64,000 nt of DNA from Herbaspirillum frisingense GSF30 (GTDB lineage Bacteria; Pseudomonadota; Gammaproteobacteria; Burkholderiales; Burkholderiaceae_D): the NCBI RefSeq assembly GCF_000300975.2, contig NZ_AEEC02000003.1:1-64000 (forward strand), given 5' to 3'. The first letter of the stretch is position 1; each line of letters opens with the position of its first letter. The notes under the pieces were generated by a model. That model made no database searches, had not been told where the DNA came from, and saw only the letters and a program-made list of their open reading frames with translations. Of this stretch, positions 1 through 8,585 are shown piece after piece. Position numbers and translations under genes: made by a program.

Positions 1-252
1 GGCCGGGGTGGCCACCGCTGCCGCAGGTGCTGCGGCCGGCGCCGCCGGCTTGGCAGCAGCCGGCTTGGTGGCGGGCTTGGACACCGCCTTGGCCGGTGCA
101 GCCTGCTGGGTGCTGGCCGCGGTCTCGGGCGGTGTCACGGGGATGATGGTCGTCGCGAATTGCGCATGCGCATTGCTGATCACGCCCAGCATGCACAGCA
201 GCGCGGTCACTGTTTTGGTTGTTGCGAGGTGTGGTGTACGCATATTACGCAT
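1..252 (-). CDS. surA: Probable periplasmic chaperone SurA, N-terminal fragment (cut by window edge)
   Basis: The minus-strand frame opens with ATG at 252-250 and stays open to base 1, giving 84 codons of an incomplete gene. The product starts with a positively charged stretch, a hydrophobic core and an A-H-A signal-peptidase-like site near residue 29. A long Ala/Pro/Lys-rich linker follows. It lies 25 bases downstream of lptD on the same strand. In many proteobacteria lptD is followed by surA, which encodes the peptidyl-prolyl isomerase chaperone for outer-membrane proteins. The conserved SurA core is outside the window, so the name rests on signal peptide plus synteny. An in-frame ATG at 243 is an alternative start. 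Confidence 0.6.
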   Translation of the reverse strand, partial: MRNMRTPHLATTKTVTALLCMLGVISNAHAQFATTIIPVTPPETAASTQQAAPAKAVSKPATKPAAAKPAAPAAAPAAAVATPA

Positions 253-277
253 GGACTAATCGTTGGTTCGTAAAAGG

Positions 278-2563
278 TTAGAAGTTGTTGTTGCCGGTCA
301 TGGAGTCCGGCAGGTTCACGTTCTGGTAACCGGGCACGCTGCTCTTGATCGCCTCCATCGGGTTGGAACCGATCTTGGAGAAGCCGTTGAGTTCGAGCTG
401 GATGAAGAAGCCCGTGGACGCCTTGGTAGAAGACGTCGGGATGCGCTGCGCGACCACCCGGAAGACCCAGCAATCGGCCTTGTATTCGAAGCCGGCCAGG
501 CCTTCGGCCACGGTGCGGTCGGGGATGGAGTAGTTCATGCGGCCCACGGCGTAGATACGCTGGGTCAGGGGCCATTGACCGGAGATGTCCACCTGCTTGA
601 GCGGGTCGAGCACGCCGGTGTAGGGATTGATATAGGTACGGTCGAGACGGTATTGCAGGTTCAGCACGCGCTTGGGGGCGGGCTGCCAGCGGATGCCGAA
701 GGTCGAACGCACCATCTGGCGCAGGGTTTCGCTGTACTGCACCGTGTTGTCGGTGGAGAATTCGCGCGTGATCTGGCCACCCAGTGCCAGCAGCAGGTCG
801 GACTTGCTGCCCAGGTTCGTGGTCGTGGTGCCACTGATGCCGACCTTGGGGTCGGTGAAGTAATAGCGTTGACCGACTGCGGCGCGCAGGCGCTCCAGGC
901 CGTTCTCCTCGATCAGGCGGGAGGTCACGGCAGCGGTCAGCTGGTTGGCATCGCTGATACGGTCGTGGCCGACGAAGCGGTTCTCGGTGAAGATCTGGGC
1001 AAAGTTGAAGTCCGCCAGGCCGGAATCGAAGACCGGGAATTGTGACTGATCGCGATAGGGCGTACGTACGTAGAACAGGCGCGGTTCCAGTGTTTGCGTC
1101 ATGCTGCGGCCGAGCAGGTTGGATTCACGCTCGAAGATCATGCCCGAGTCCAGCGACAGGGTCGGCAAGGTACGCGAGAAGGTGGTCGGCTGCCCAACTG
1201 AAGTGTTGTTCAGGCTGTATTGCGTGGCATCCAGGATCACCTTGGGCGTGATGAAGTAGCCGGGACGGATGATCGGATACGACACGGTCTGCGTCACATA
1301 GCTGCGATCGCCCCCGACCAGGTCGCCGCTGCTGAAACGGGTGAATTCGGCGACCGTATTGAAATCGAAGCCGCCGACGTCATAGCGGGTACCGTTGAAA
1401 GTCAGCTGCGGTACACGGTCATAGGGCTTGGAAATCGGGGCATTGACGTCCTGCAGCAACTGGTACTTGGAGACCAGGCCGGTCACGTTCCAATACGTGC
1501 TGCTGTAGCTGAGGCTGACATTACGCGGCAACAGGCGCTGCGTGCTACCAGTGATGGAATGCGCGAAATCGGATGGGTAGTCGTTGTCGGAAGCCTTGTT
1601 CAGGTTCCACGCCAGCTGCAGGCCGGGGGCCAGGGTCTGGTTATGGATCGAGGACAGCGAATAGCGCCCCGTGCCTGTAACCCGGTCCTGGATGCCCTCG
1701 ACATAGGCGACACCGTTGTAGCTATCGCCCATGTAACGGGTTTCGGCCCCCATTTGCAGGCCGCGACGGGCGATGTACTTCGGCACCAGCGTCAGATCAT
1801 AGTTGGGCGCCAGGTTGAAGTAATAGGGTACCGCGACTTCGGCCCCACCATTGGTGGTCATCCCGATGGTGGGCGGCAACACACCAGACTTGCGCTCGCC
1901 CGACAAGGGGAACGACATCCAGGGTGCGCCCAGGATGGGCACATCCTTGAAATAAACCAGACCGCCATGCATGACGCCCTCGTCACGGCCGCTGTCCAGG
2001 TCCATGGTATTGGCGCGCAGGTACCAGTCCGGGTCCGGGGCTTCGCAGGTGCTGTAGGTGCCACGGGTCACCTGCGCCTCATCGTCGGAGATGAAATCGA
2101 TGCGTTCGGCCTTGCCGCGTCCGCCGTTCTTGCCCAGCAGATAAGTCGGCTTGGTCACGTAGCCCGCGCCGGTGCCCATGTTCATCTGGGCATAGTCGCC
2201 CGTGTATTGGTCCTGCAGGCGCTGCATCCAGACGTGCCCGGTCGCTTCGACCTCGTCCTGGATGATGCGGTATTCGGCCTTGTCGGACTTGATGGTGGTG
2301 CTGCCCTTGACCAGTTCGACGTCGCGATCGAGGTTGACCTGGCGATCCGGACGGCCGGTCATCTGCTCGGCACTGACATTGACCGGGGCGTCCTGGTCCT
2401 GCGCCGGGGTGGGTGCTGGCGAGGCCGTGGGCAGGCTCATCTGCGCGTGCACGGAAAGCGGCAACAGGGCCGAGGCCGAAGCCACCACCATTGCCGAAGA
2501 AAACAGACGCGCCAGCCGCCAGTTGACAGTACGTTCAGTTAAAGACTTGGAAAACCGGATCAT
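278..2563 (-). CDS. lptD: LPS-assembly protein LptD
   Basis: Outer-membrane beta-barrel that, with LptE, inserts lipopolysaccharide into the outer leaflet. The 761-residue product has a signal peptide ending near an H-A-Q site. An OstA-type periplasmic domain follows, with a predicted start-of-barrel segment containing CEAPDPDWYLRA, and then a long series of alternating aromatic strands ending in Phe, as is typical of barrel proteins. The frame extends upstream to 2977, but that part is unlike LptD and overlaps amgK. I chose the ATG at 2563 because the signal peptide follows directly. The divergent neighbour is amgK-murU, an arrangement also known in Pseudomonas. Length fits the family. Confidence 0.95.
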   Translation of the reverse strand: MIRFSKSLTERTVNWRLARLFSSAMVVASASALLPLSVHAQMSLPTASPAPTPAQDQDAPVNVSAEQMTGRPDRQVNLDRDVELVKGSTTIKSDKAEYRIIQDEVEATGHVWMQRLQDQYTGDYAQMNMGTGAGYVTKPTYLLGKNGGRGKAERIDFISDDEAQVTRGTYSTCEAPDPDWYLRANTMDLDSGRDEGVMHGGLVYFKDVPILGAPWMSFPLSGERKSGVLPPTIGMTTNGGAEVAVPYYFNLAPNYDLTLVPKYIARRGLQMGAETRYMGDSYNGVAYVEGIQDRVTGTGRYSLSSIHNQTLAPGLQLAWNLNKASDNDYPSDFAHSITGSTQRLLPRNVSLSYSSTYWNVTGLVSKYQLLQDVNAPISKPYDRVPQLTFNGTRYDVGGFDFNTVAEFTRFSSGDLVGGDRSYVTQTVSYPIIRPGYFITPKVILDATQYSLNNTSVGQPTTFSRTLPTLSLDSGMIFERESNLLGRSMTQTLEPRLFYVRTPYRDQSQFPVFDSGLADFNFAQIFTENRFVGHDRISDANQLTAAVTSRLIEENGLERLRAAVGQRYYFTDPKVGISGTTTTNLGSKSDLLLALGGQITREFSTDNTVQYSETLRQMVRSTFGIRWQPAPKRVLNLQYRLDRTYINPYTGVLDPLKQVDISGQWPLTQRIYAVGRMNYSIPDRTVAEGLAGFEYKADCWVFRVVAQRIPTSSTKASTGFFIQLELNGFSKIGSNPMEAIKSSVPGYQNVNLPDSMTGNNNF

Positions 2564-2660
2564 GAAAAGAGAGGCTAGATACCGTGCAGGCGGATTTTTT
2601 GGGGTTAATCCCTTATTATATGGGAACTCAACCACGTCCAACGATTTCCTCAGATAGTTC

Positions 2661-3692
2661 ATGTCTTCACCTGGTTCAAACCCCGATTCCCGCCTGTCCG
2701 AACTGCAAGCCTGGCTGGCTACCCTGGCCGCCACTCCCGTGCTGCCCTCTTCCCTGCGCCCGGCCTCGGCCGACGCCAGTTTCCGCCGATATTTCCGCGT
2801 GGATACAGCGGACGGTGGCACGGCCATCGCCATGGATGCCCCGCCGCCGCAGGAAGACGTGCGCCCCTTCGTCAAGGTCGCCAGTCTCTTCGGCGAAACC
2901 GGCGTGACCGTGCCCAAGGTGTTGGCACAGGATGCGGAACGCGGTTTCCTGCTGCTTTCGGACCTGGGTTCGACCACCTACCTGTCGCAACTGTCGGCCG
3001 ATAGCGCGCACGCACTATACATGGACGCGATCGAGGCCCTGGTACTTTTACAAGCGCAAAGCAAGCCCGAAGCGCTGCCAGAGTATGACCGGCCGCTGCT
3101 GCTGCGCGAGCTGGAACTGTTCCGCGAGTGGTATATCGGCAAGCACCTGGGCGTGACGCTCACCGACGAGCAGAATGCGGTACTGGACAAGACCTTCGAC
3201 GCCATCCTGGCCAACAACCTGGCGCAAGCGCAGGTCTATGTGCATCGGGACTACCATTCGCGCAACCTGATGGTGATGCCCAAGGGCAATCCGGGCATCC
3301 TCGATTTCCAGGATGCGGTCTATGGCCCCATCACCTATGACCTGGTTTCGCTGCTGCGCGATGCCTACATCCAGTGGGACGAGGAAATGGTGCTGGACTG
3401 GGCCATCCGTTACTGGGAAAAGGCGCGCCGCGCCGGCCTGCCAGTGACACCCGACATCGACAGTTTCTACCGTGACTTCGAGTGGATGGGCCTGCAGCGC
3501 CATCTGAAGGTGTTGGGCATCTTCGCCCGTCTGTGGCACCGCGATGGCAAGGATGGCTACCTGAAGGACATCCCGCTGGTGATGGAATACACCCTCAAGA
3601 CCGCGCGCCGCTACGTGGCCTTCACCCCGCTGGTGCGCCTGATCGAAAAGCTGGAACAGGAACACGCACCCAAGTTCGGCTACACCTTCTGA
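2661..3692 (+). CDS. amgK: N-acetylmuramate/N-acetylglucosamine anomeric kinase AmgK
   Basis: Aminoglycoside-phosphotransferase-fold kinase that phosphorylates the anomeric carbon of MurNAc (and GlcNAc) during peptidoglycan recycling. The 343-residue protein shows the catalytic loop HRDYHSRN (His195, Asp197) and the metal-binding DFQDA segment (Asp215). There is no signal peptide, so it is cytoplasmic. The assignment to AmgK rather than a general phosphotransferase rests on the MurU-type nucleotidyltransferase gene 10 bases downstream. The AmgK-MurU pair gives a route to UDP-MurNAc that bypasses MurA/MurB and is associated with intrinsic fosfomycin tolerance in pseudomonads. Divergent from lptD, with a 97-base shared promoter region. 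Confidence 0.9.
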   Translation: MSSPGSNPDSRLSELQAWLATLAATPVLPSSLRPASADASFRRYFRVDTADGGTAIAMDAPPPQEDVRPFVKVASLFGETGVTVPKVLAQDAERGFLLLSDLGSTTYLSQLSADSAHALYMDAIEALVLLQAQSKPEALPEYDRPLLLRELELFREWYIGKHLGVTLTDEQNAVLDKTFDAILANNLAQAQVYVHRDYHSRNLMVMPKGNPGILDFQDAVYGPITYDLVSLLRDAYIQWDEEMVLDWAIRYWEKARRAGLPVTPDIDSFYRDFEWMGLQRHLKVLGIFARLWHRDGKDGYLKDIPLVMEYTLKTARRYVAFTPLVRLIEKLEQEHAPKFGYTF

Positions 3693-3702
3693 GGCGCCGA
3701 CC

Positions 3703-4419
3703 ATGAAAGCCATGATCTTCGCCGCCGGACGCGGCGAGCGGATGCGTCCGCTGACCGATACCTGCCCCAAGCCGCTGTTGAAGGTCCGCGGCCGGCCGTT
3801 GATCGTCTGGCAGATCCTGTCGCTGGTGCGCGCCGGCATCACCGAGATCGTCATCAACCATGCCCATCTGGGGCAGATGATCGAAGACACCCTGGGTGAC
3901 GGCAGCCGCTACGGTGCGCAATTGCGCTACTCGGCCGAAGGCACGGCGCTGGAAACCGCAGGCGGCATCGCCCAGGCGCGCCACCTGCTGGGCGAGGAGC
4001 CTTTCATTGCAGTATCCGGCGACATCTGGTGCCCGCACTTCGATTACTCCGAACTGCTGAGCGTGCTGGAAGACGAAGACCCGTGGGGCAATCCGCTGCC
4101 GGAAGACAAACGCGACATAGCCTGGCTGTATCTGGTCAAGAATCCGCCCTTCCATCCCGCAGGCGACTTCGCACTGAACAATTTTGCCCTCTCCAATGAC
4201 GGTGAACCCAAGCTGACCTTCGCCAACATTGGCGTGTACCGCCCGCAGATGTTCGATGGCATCACCCCTGGCGAGCATGCCAAACTTGGCCCGCTGCTGC
4301 GCGAGTATGCGGCGCAAGGCCGTATCGGTGGTGACGTCTATCGCGGCGTGTGGCACAACGTCGGTACCATCGAACAACTGGAAGCACTGAACCAGCCGCC
4401 CCAAGGAAACCCGCCATGA
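3703..4419 (+). CDS. murU: N-acetylmuramate alpha-1-phosphate uridylyltransferase MurU
   Basis: Sugar-1-phosphate nucleotidyltransferase of 238 residues. The N-terminal Rossmann-like motif MIFAAGRGERMRPLT and the following CPKPLL segment bind the nucleotide. A VSGDIW segment in the middle supplies the metal-binding Asp. It turns the MurNAc-1-phosphate made by AmgK into UDP-MurNAc. It directly follows amgK, and its stop overlaps the pepP start (ATGA at 4416), so all three genes are probably co-transcribed. A glucose-1-phosphate thymidylyltransferase-like activity is the main alternative, but the AmgK neighbour argues for MurU. Confidence 0.9.
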   Translation: MKAMIFAAGRGERMRPLTDTCPKPLLKVRGRPLIVWQILSLVRAGITEIVINHAHLGQMIEDTLGDGSRYGAQLRYSAEGTALETAGGIAQARHLLGEEPFIAVSGDIWCPHFDYSELLSVLEDEDPWGNPLPEDKRDIAWLYLVKNPPFHPAGDFALNNFALSNDGEPKLTFANIGVYRPQMFDGITPGEHAKLGPLLREYAAQGRIGGDVYRGVWHNVGTIEQLEALNQPPQGNPP

Positions 4420-5762
4420 GCTTCGACGCCACTCCCTTCGCCGCCCGCCGGGCGCGTCTGATCGCCAGCCTGCAACAAGCCGGAGGGGGCGTGGCCATCA
4501 TCCCGACCGCACCCGAGGTGATGCGCAACCGCGATGCCGACTATCCGTATCGCCATGACAGCTATTTCTACTACCTGACCGGCTTCACCGAACCTGAGGC
4601 GATGCTGGTGCTGGTCGCCGGCAAGGAAAACCGAAGCATCCTGTTCTGCCGCGACAAGAACCTGGAACGCGAGATCTGGGATGGCTACCGTCACGGCCCG
4701 CAAGCCGCACAGCAGCTGTTCGCCCTGGACGCCGCCCATCCCATCGAGGAACTGGACAAGAGCATGCCGGCCCTGCTGGCCGACGCCCGCGCGGTCTACT
4801 TTGCACTGGGCCAGGACGAGAAGCGTGATGCGCAATTGCAGCGCTGGCTGCAAGGCGTGCGTGCACTGGCCCGCAGCGGCGTGTCGGCGCCGGGTGCCGT
4901 GGTCGATGTGAACGTGCTGCTGGACGACATGCGCCTGTTCAAGGACGCCTTCGAGATCGACCTCATGAAGCGCGCCGGCGTCATTTCCGCAGAGGCGCAT
5001 TGCCGCGCCATGCGCATCTGCCGCCCCGGTCTGCGTGAATACCACCTGGAAGCCGAGCTGCTGCACGAATTCCGTCGCAACGGTTCGCAATATCCGGCCT
5101 ACGGCTCCATCGTCGCCACCGGTGCCAACAGTTGCGTGCTGCACTATCGCGCCGGCGACGCCGAGATCAAGGACGGCGATCTGGTACTCATCGACGCCGG
5201 CTGCGAACTGGACAGCTACGCCTCCGACATCACCCGCACCTTCCCGGCCAACGGCCGCTTCAGTGGTCCGCAAAAGGCACTGTATGAGATCGTGCTGGCC
5301 GCGCAGGCGGCCGCCATCGCCGAAACCGCACCGGGCAAGCGTTTCATGGACGGACATGATGCCGCCGTGCGCGTACTGGCGCAGGGCATGCTGGACACCG
5401 GCCTGCTGGACAAGAGCAAGGTCGGCTCGCTGGAGGACGTCATCGAAAAGGGCGACTATCGTCAGTTCTACATGCACCGCACCGGCCACTGGCTGGGTAT
5501 GGATGTGCATGACGTGGGCGACTATCGCGATCCTGCCACCGCCGACGGCAGCAAACCCTGGCGTACGCTACAGGCGGGCATGGTGCTGACCATCGAACCT
5601 GGCATCTATGTGCGTCCGGGTGAAGGCGTGCCAGAACAGTTCTGGAACATCGGTATCCGCATCGAGGATGACGCCCATGTCACCCCCGCCGGCTGCGAGC
5701 TGCTGACCACCGGCGTACCCACCCGGGTCGACGATATCGAAGCCCTGATGCGCCAGGGCTGA
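4416..5762 (+). CDS. pepP: Xaa-Pro aminopeptidase (aminopeptidase P, M24B)
   Basis: Cytoplasmic dimetal peptidase that removes an N-terminal residue preceding proline. The 448-residue product has an N-terminal AMP_N domain (roughly residues 5-135) and a pita-bread catalytic domain. The five expected metal ligands are visible: Asp260, Asp271, His358 (in HRTGHWLGMD), Glu394 (TIEPGIY) and Glu417 (RIEDD). I use the ATG overlapping the murU stop, because AAGGAA lies 7 bases upstream and the product then begins like other PepP proteins. The next gene is a ubiH-type hydroxylase, echoing the pepP-ubiH order of enterobacteria. Confidence 0.94.
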   Translation: MSFDATPFAARRARLIASLQQAGGGVAIIPTAPEVMRNRDADYPYRHDSYFYYLTGFTEPEAMLVLVAGKENRSILFCRDKNLEREIWDGYRHGPQAAQQLFALDAAHPIEELDKSMPALLADARAVYFALGQDEKRDAQLQRWLQGVRALARSGVSAPGAVVDVNVLLDDMRLFKDAFEIDLMKRAGVISAEAHCRAMRICRPGLREYHLEAELLHEFRRNGSQYPAYGSIVATGANSCVLHYRAGDAEIKDGDLVLIDAGCELDSYASDITRTFPANGRFSGPQKALYEIVLAAQAAAIAETAPGKRFMDGHDAAVRVLAQGMLDTGLLDKSKVGSLEDVIEKGDYRQFYMHRTGHWLGMDVHDVGDYRDPATADGSKPWRTLQAGMVLTIEPGIYVRPGEGVPEQFWNIGIRIEDDAHVTPAGCELLTTGVPTRVDDIEALMRQG

Positions 5763-5892
5763 CCGGTGGGCATCGGTATCATCGATGCCCGCGCCCAGGA
5801 AGCCACGGCATGCGCCGGATCAAGCCCGGTCGCCGTGGCTCCGCTACAATGACGCCTTCCCGAATCTTTCATCCAAGGCATCATCCGGCATC

Positions 5893-7041
5893 ATGCAACC
5901 CGTCGATTTCGATCTGATCATCTGTGGTGGCGGCCCGGTCGGCCAGAGCGTGGCCGGTCTGCTGGCACGTCGCCAGCGACCTGCGGCGCGCATCGCCTTG
6001 ATCGACATGAAGACGCCCGAGCAGGCCGCCACCGACCCACGCACCATCGCGCTTTCCTATGGCAGCCGCCAGATCCTGGAAGAACTGGGCGCCTGGGACG
6101 ACATCGGCCGCAGCGCCACCGCCATCGAACAGATCCACGTCTCGCGCCGCGGCCATTTCGGCCGCACATTACTGGACCGCAAGGACTACGACCTGCCAGC
6201 GCTGGGCTATGTGGCCCGCTACGGGGAAGTCAACCGGGCGCTGGCGACCGCCATCGCGCCATTGGGATTGACGCTGATGCGACCGGCCGAGGCGCAGGAC
6301 ATCAGCGAAGAGGACGACCACGTTGCCGTCACCCTCAAGGACGGCCAGGTGCTGCGCGCTGCACTGGTGATCCAGGCCGAGGGCGGCGTCTTCGGTGAGC
6401 AGCAGCAAAAGACCCTGCAGCGTGACTACCAGCAACTGGGCGTGATCGCCCATGTGCATGCCGACCAGCCCGTCGCGCACCGCGCCTTCGAGCGCTTCAC
6501 CGATGAAGGCCCGCTGGCGCTGCTGCCGCAGGACGATGGCTATGCCTTGGTCTGGTGTGTCCGTCCGGCCACCGGCGAACAGCTGCTGGCGCTGGACGAC
6601 ACCGCCTTCCTGGCCGCCCTGCAGCGTACCTTCGGCGAGCGGCTCGGGCGCTTCACCCGCATCAGCCCACGCCACGCCTTCCCGCTGGGCCTGAACGCCC
6701 GCCCCGGCCAGGGCCGGCGTGTCGTGGCCATCGGCAATGCCGCGCAGACGCTGCATCCCGTCGCCGGCCAGGGCCTGAACCTGGGCCTGCGCGACGCCCG
6801 TGTACTGGCCGATGTGTTGGCCCGTGACCTCACGCCGCAAGCGCTGCAGGCCTTCGACCGCCAACGTGACCAGGACCGGGGCCTGACCATCCGCCTGACC
6901 GACCTGATGGCGCGCATCTTCGCTGGCTCACCCCAGGGCTCGCCGCTGCAGGCCGCGCTGGGCCTGTCGCTGGGGGCCATCGACCTGCTGCCCGGTGCGC
7001 GCGCCCTGCTGACCGGGCAGATGATGTTCGGCCGTCGCTGA
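5893..7041 (+). CDS. ubiH: FAD-dependent ubiquinone-biosynthesis hydroxylase (UbiH/UbiF/VisC family)
   Basis: Flavin mono-oxygenase of 382 residues from the UbiH/Coq6 family, which hydroxylate the aromatic ring of ubiquinone precursors. Seen in sequence: the N-terminal dinucleotide motif GGGPVG, the DPRTIALSYGS segment, and the C-terminal FAD-ribityl motif GNAAQTLHPVAGQGLNLGLRDA. I start at the ATG at 5893, where the FAD motif begins about ten residues in; the longer upstream frame lacks similarity. Which ring position it acts on cannot be decided from the sequence alone, since UbiH, UbiF and UbiI are close relatives. The symbol is therefore a family label. Adjacent to pepP as in E. coli. Confidence 0.82.
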   Translation: MQPVDFDLIICGGGPVGQSVAGLLARRQRPAARIALIDMKTPEQAATDPRTIALSYGSRQILEELGAWDDIGRSATAIEQIHVSRRGHFGRTLLDRKDYDLPALGYVARYGEVNRALATAIAPLGLTLMRPAEAQDISEEDDHVAVTLKDGQVLRAALVIQAEGGVFGEQQQKTLQRDYQQLGVIAHVHADQPVAHRAFERFTDEGPLALLPQDDGYALVWCVRPATGEQLLALDDTAFLAALQRTFGERLGRFTRISPRHAFPLGLNARPGQGRRVVAIGNAAQTLHPVAGQGLNLGLRDARVLADVLARDLTPQALQAFDRQRDQDRGLTIRLTDLMARIFAGSPQGSPLQAALGLSLGAIDLLPGARALLTGQMMFGRR

Positions 7042-7152
7042 TGCGAATAAAGCTGCATACGCGCGGTAGCAGTCCGTCGCGCATGCGGTCAGGAAATGCG
7101 ACAATGCTGACTCGCGGCGCCAGCCGCCCCACCTAGCAGACACGCATTTGCC

Positions 7153-7800
7153 ATGAAACAAGACCCGCGCTTCAAGAACCTCTTCATCCTCGACCATCCG
7201 CTGATCCAGCACAAGCTGTCGCACATGCGCGACAAGCGCACCTCCACGCGTACCTTCCGCGACCTGCTGCGCGAAATCACGCTGCTGATGGGTTATGAAA
7301 TCACGCGTGATCTGCCGCTGACCACCGAGACCATCGAGACCCCGCTGGTCACCTACGAGGCGCCGGTGATCGCCGGCAAGAAGCTGGCCGTGGTGCCGGT
7401 GCTGCGCGCTGGCGTGGGCATGAGCGATGGCCTGCTGGAACTGATTCCTTCGGCCCGCGTGGGCCACATCGGCGTCTACCGTGACGAGAACCACCTGCCG
7501 GTGGAATACCTGGTGCGCCTACCTGACCTGCAGGACCGCATCATGATCCTGTGCGACCCCATGGTGGCCACCGGCAACTCCGCCGTCTATGCCGTCGATG
7601 CGCTGAAGAAGCGCGGCGTGCCGGCTTCGCACATCGTCTTCGTGGCACTGGTCGCCGCCCCGGAAGGCGTGCAGGTCTTCGCCGATGCGCACCCAGACGT
7701 GAAGCTCTATGTCGCCTCGCTGGACTCTCACCTGGACGAGGACGCCTACATCGTCCCGGGCCTGGGCGATGCAGGGGATCGTATCTTCGGCACCAAGTGA
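7153..7800 (+). CDS. upp: Uracil phosphoribosyltransferase
   Basis: Salvages uracil to UMP with PRPP in the cytoplasm. The 215-residue product matches the family length. It carries the PRPP-binding loop DPMVATGNS (residues 135-143) and the C-terminal PGLGDAGDR uracil-binding segment. It has its own 111-base upstream region after ubiH. Downstream lies a hairpin whose T-run faces the opposite strand, so termination of upp itself is less obvious. Confidence 0.97.
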   Translation: MKQDPRFKNLFILDHPLIQHKLSHMRDKRTSTRTFRDLLREITLLMGYEITRDLPLTTETIETPLVTYEAPVIAGKKLAVVPVLRAGVGMSDGLLELIPSARVGHIGVYRDENHLPVEYLVRLPDLQDRIMILCDPMVATGNSAVYAVDALKKRGVPASHIVFVALVAAPEGVQVFADAHPDVKLYVASLDSHLDEDAYIVPGLGDAGDRIFGTK

Positions 7801-7804
7801 GCAT

Positions 7805-7843
7805 AAAAACGGCCCGCGCTGCAGTTCGTGCAAACGCGGGCCG
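7805..7843 (-). terminator. Intrinsic terminator of the minus-strand lipoprotein gene
   Basis: A perfect 9-bp stem (7810-7818 with 7835-7843, CGGCCCGCG/CGCGGGCCG) encloses a 16-base loop. On the minus strand it is followed by TTTTT. It sits between convergent upp and the lipoprotein gene. For the plus strand the stem lacks a T-run. Confidence 0.75.
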
Positions 7844-7889
7844 ATTCATCTGAACGGCCGCATGCTGCGGCCCCTCTTGCTTCGCTGGA

Positions 7890-8405
7890 TTACTTGACGG
7901 CAGCGCCGCTGGCTGGTGCGGAGGTGCTGGCGGTCACCGGAGCCGATGCCTGGGTCGGCTGCACTGGCGTTGCAGGCACCGCCTTGTTCTGCTCAGTGCT
8001 GACCCTCTTGTCGACCACAGCCGACTCGCCCATCTTCACCGGCAACTGACTGGGGTAATCATATCCATTGCCACGAGAGTGGTCGACGATGGCGCCAATG
8101 CCACCGCCGAAGATGATGTTGCCCCACATTGAACCGGCAGCCCGCGATATTGCCTTGAGCAAACCGTCTGGAGTTTCGTTGCGCTTGCAGACCACGTCCA
8201 GGTCTTCGTTGGATTTGCGAACCTGCACGTTGGCAGGAGAGGTCGCGGTCCAGGAGCCTTTGTCGTTGCTGAGGATGCAGGCGGCTTCCACCGGCTTGTC
8301 CTGGTAGACGGTCGTTACCGACACGGTTTGTGTATCGCTTTGCGTAATGGTTGAGCAGCCGGAAACCAACACGACGCAGAGCGTCGTGAACGTCATTCTC
8401 ATCAT
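7890..8405 (-). CDS. Hypothetical lipoprotein
   Basis: Product of 171 residues with a short signal sequence and the lipobox LVSGC, so it is predicted to be lipid-anchored in the envelope. The first half contains two further cysteines (near ACIL and VVCK) and a mixed beta-type pattern. A Gly-rich segment (IIFGGGIGAIVDHSRG) could be a short membrane-associated stretch. The C-terminal 50 residues are Ala/Pro/Thr/Ser-rich and probably disordered. I do not recognise a family with certainty; it resembles small uncharacterised proteobacterial envelope lipoproteins. Two neighbouring ATGs (8405, 8402) could be the start. It is flanked by a long inverted repeat upstream and a terminator downstream, so it is probably monocistronic. 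Confidence 0.75.
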   Translation of the reverse strand: MMRMTFTTLCVVLVSGCSTITQSDTQTVSVTTVYQDKPVEAACILSNDKGSWTATSPANVQVRKSNEDLDVVCKRNETPDGLLKAISRAAGSMWGNIIFGGGIGAIVDHSRGNGYDYPSQLPVKMGESAVVDKRVSTEQNKAVPATPVQPTQASAPVTASTSAPASGAAVK

Positions 8406-8503
8406 GGATTTTCCCCTTGGATTTTTGATCTATTCAGTCTTGCCGTACTGCCGGGCCGGAACGGTGATCGGCGGCATGCGCCCCTGAAATTGAGCATGCT
8501 AAT

Positions 8504-8545
8504 ACGGCTTGCAAATTGTACAAGATGTACTTTAGTGCAAGCCGT
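8504..8545. repeat. 10-bp inverted repeat upstream of the lipoprotein gene
   Basis: ACGGCTTGCA (8504-8513) and TGCAAGCCGT (8536-8545) are perfect reverse complements. The 22-base spacer itself holds two GTAC palindromes. There is no T-run on either side, so it is not a standard terminator. It lies between pntB and the lipoprotein start (about 100 bases upstream of the latter) and could be an operator or an mRNA structure. Confidence 0.5.
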
Positions 8546-8585
8546 CGGAAGATCAAAAAATTCGCGGGGATGTTTATGCCATCGA

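Noticed and set aside
1220-2542. Plus-strand open frame of 440 codons opposite lptD
   Set aside because: Antisense shadow; lptD has signal peptide and barrel features.
2564-2977. N-terminal extension of LptD
   Set aside because: It overlaps amgK and precedes a complete signal peptide, so the ATG at 2563 is the better start.
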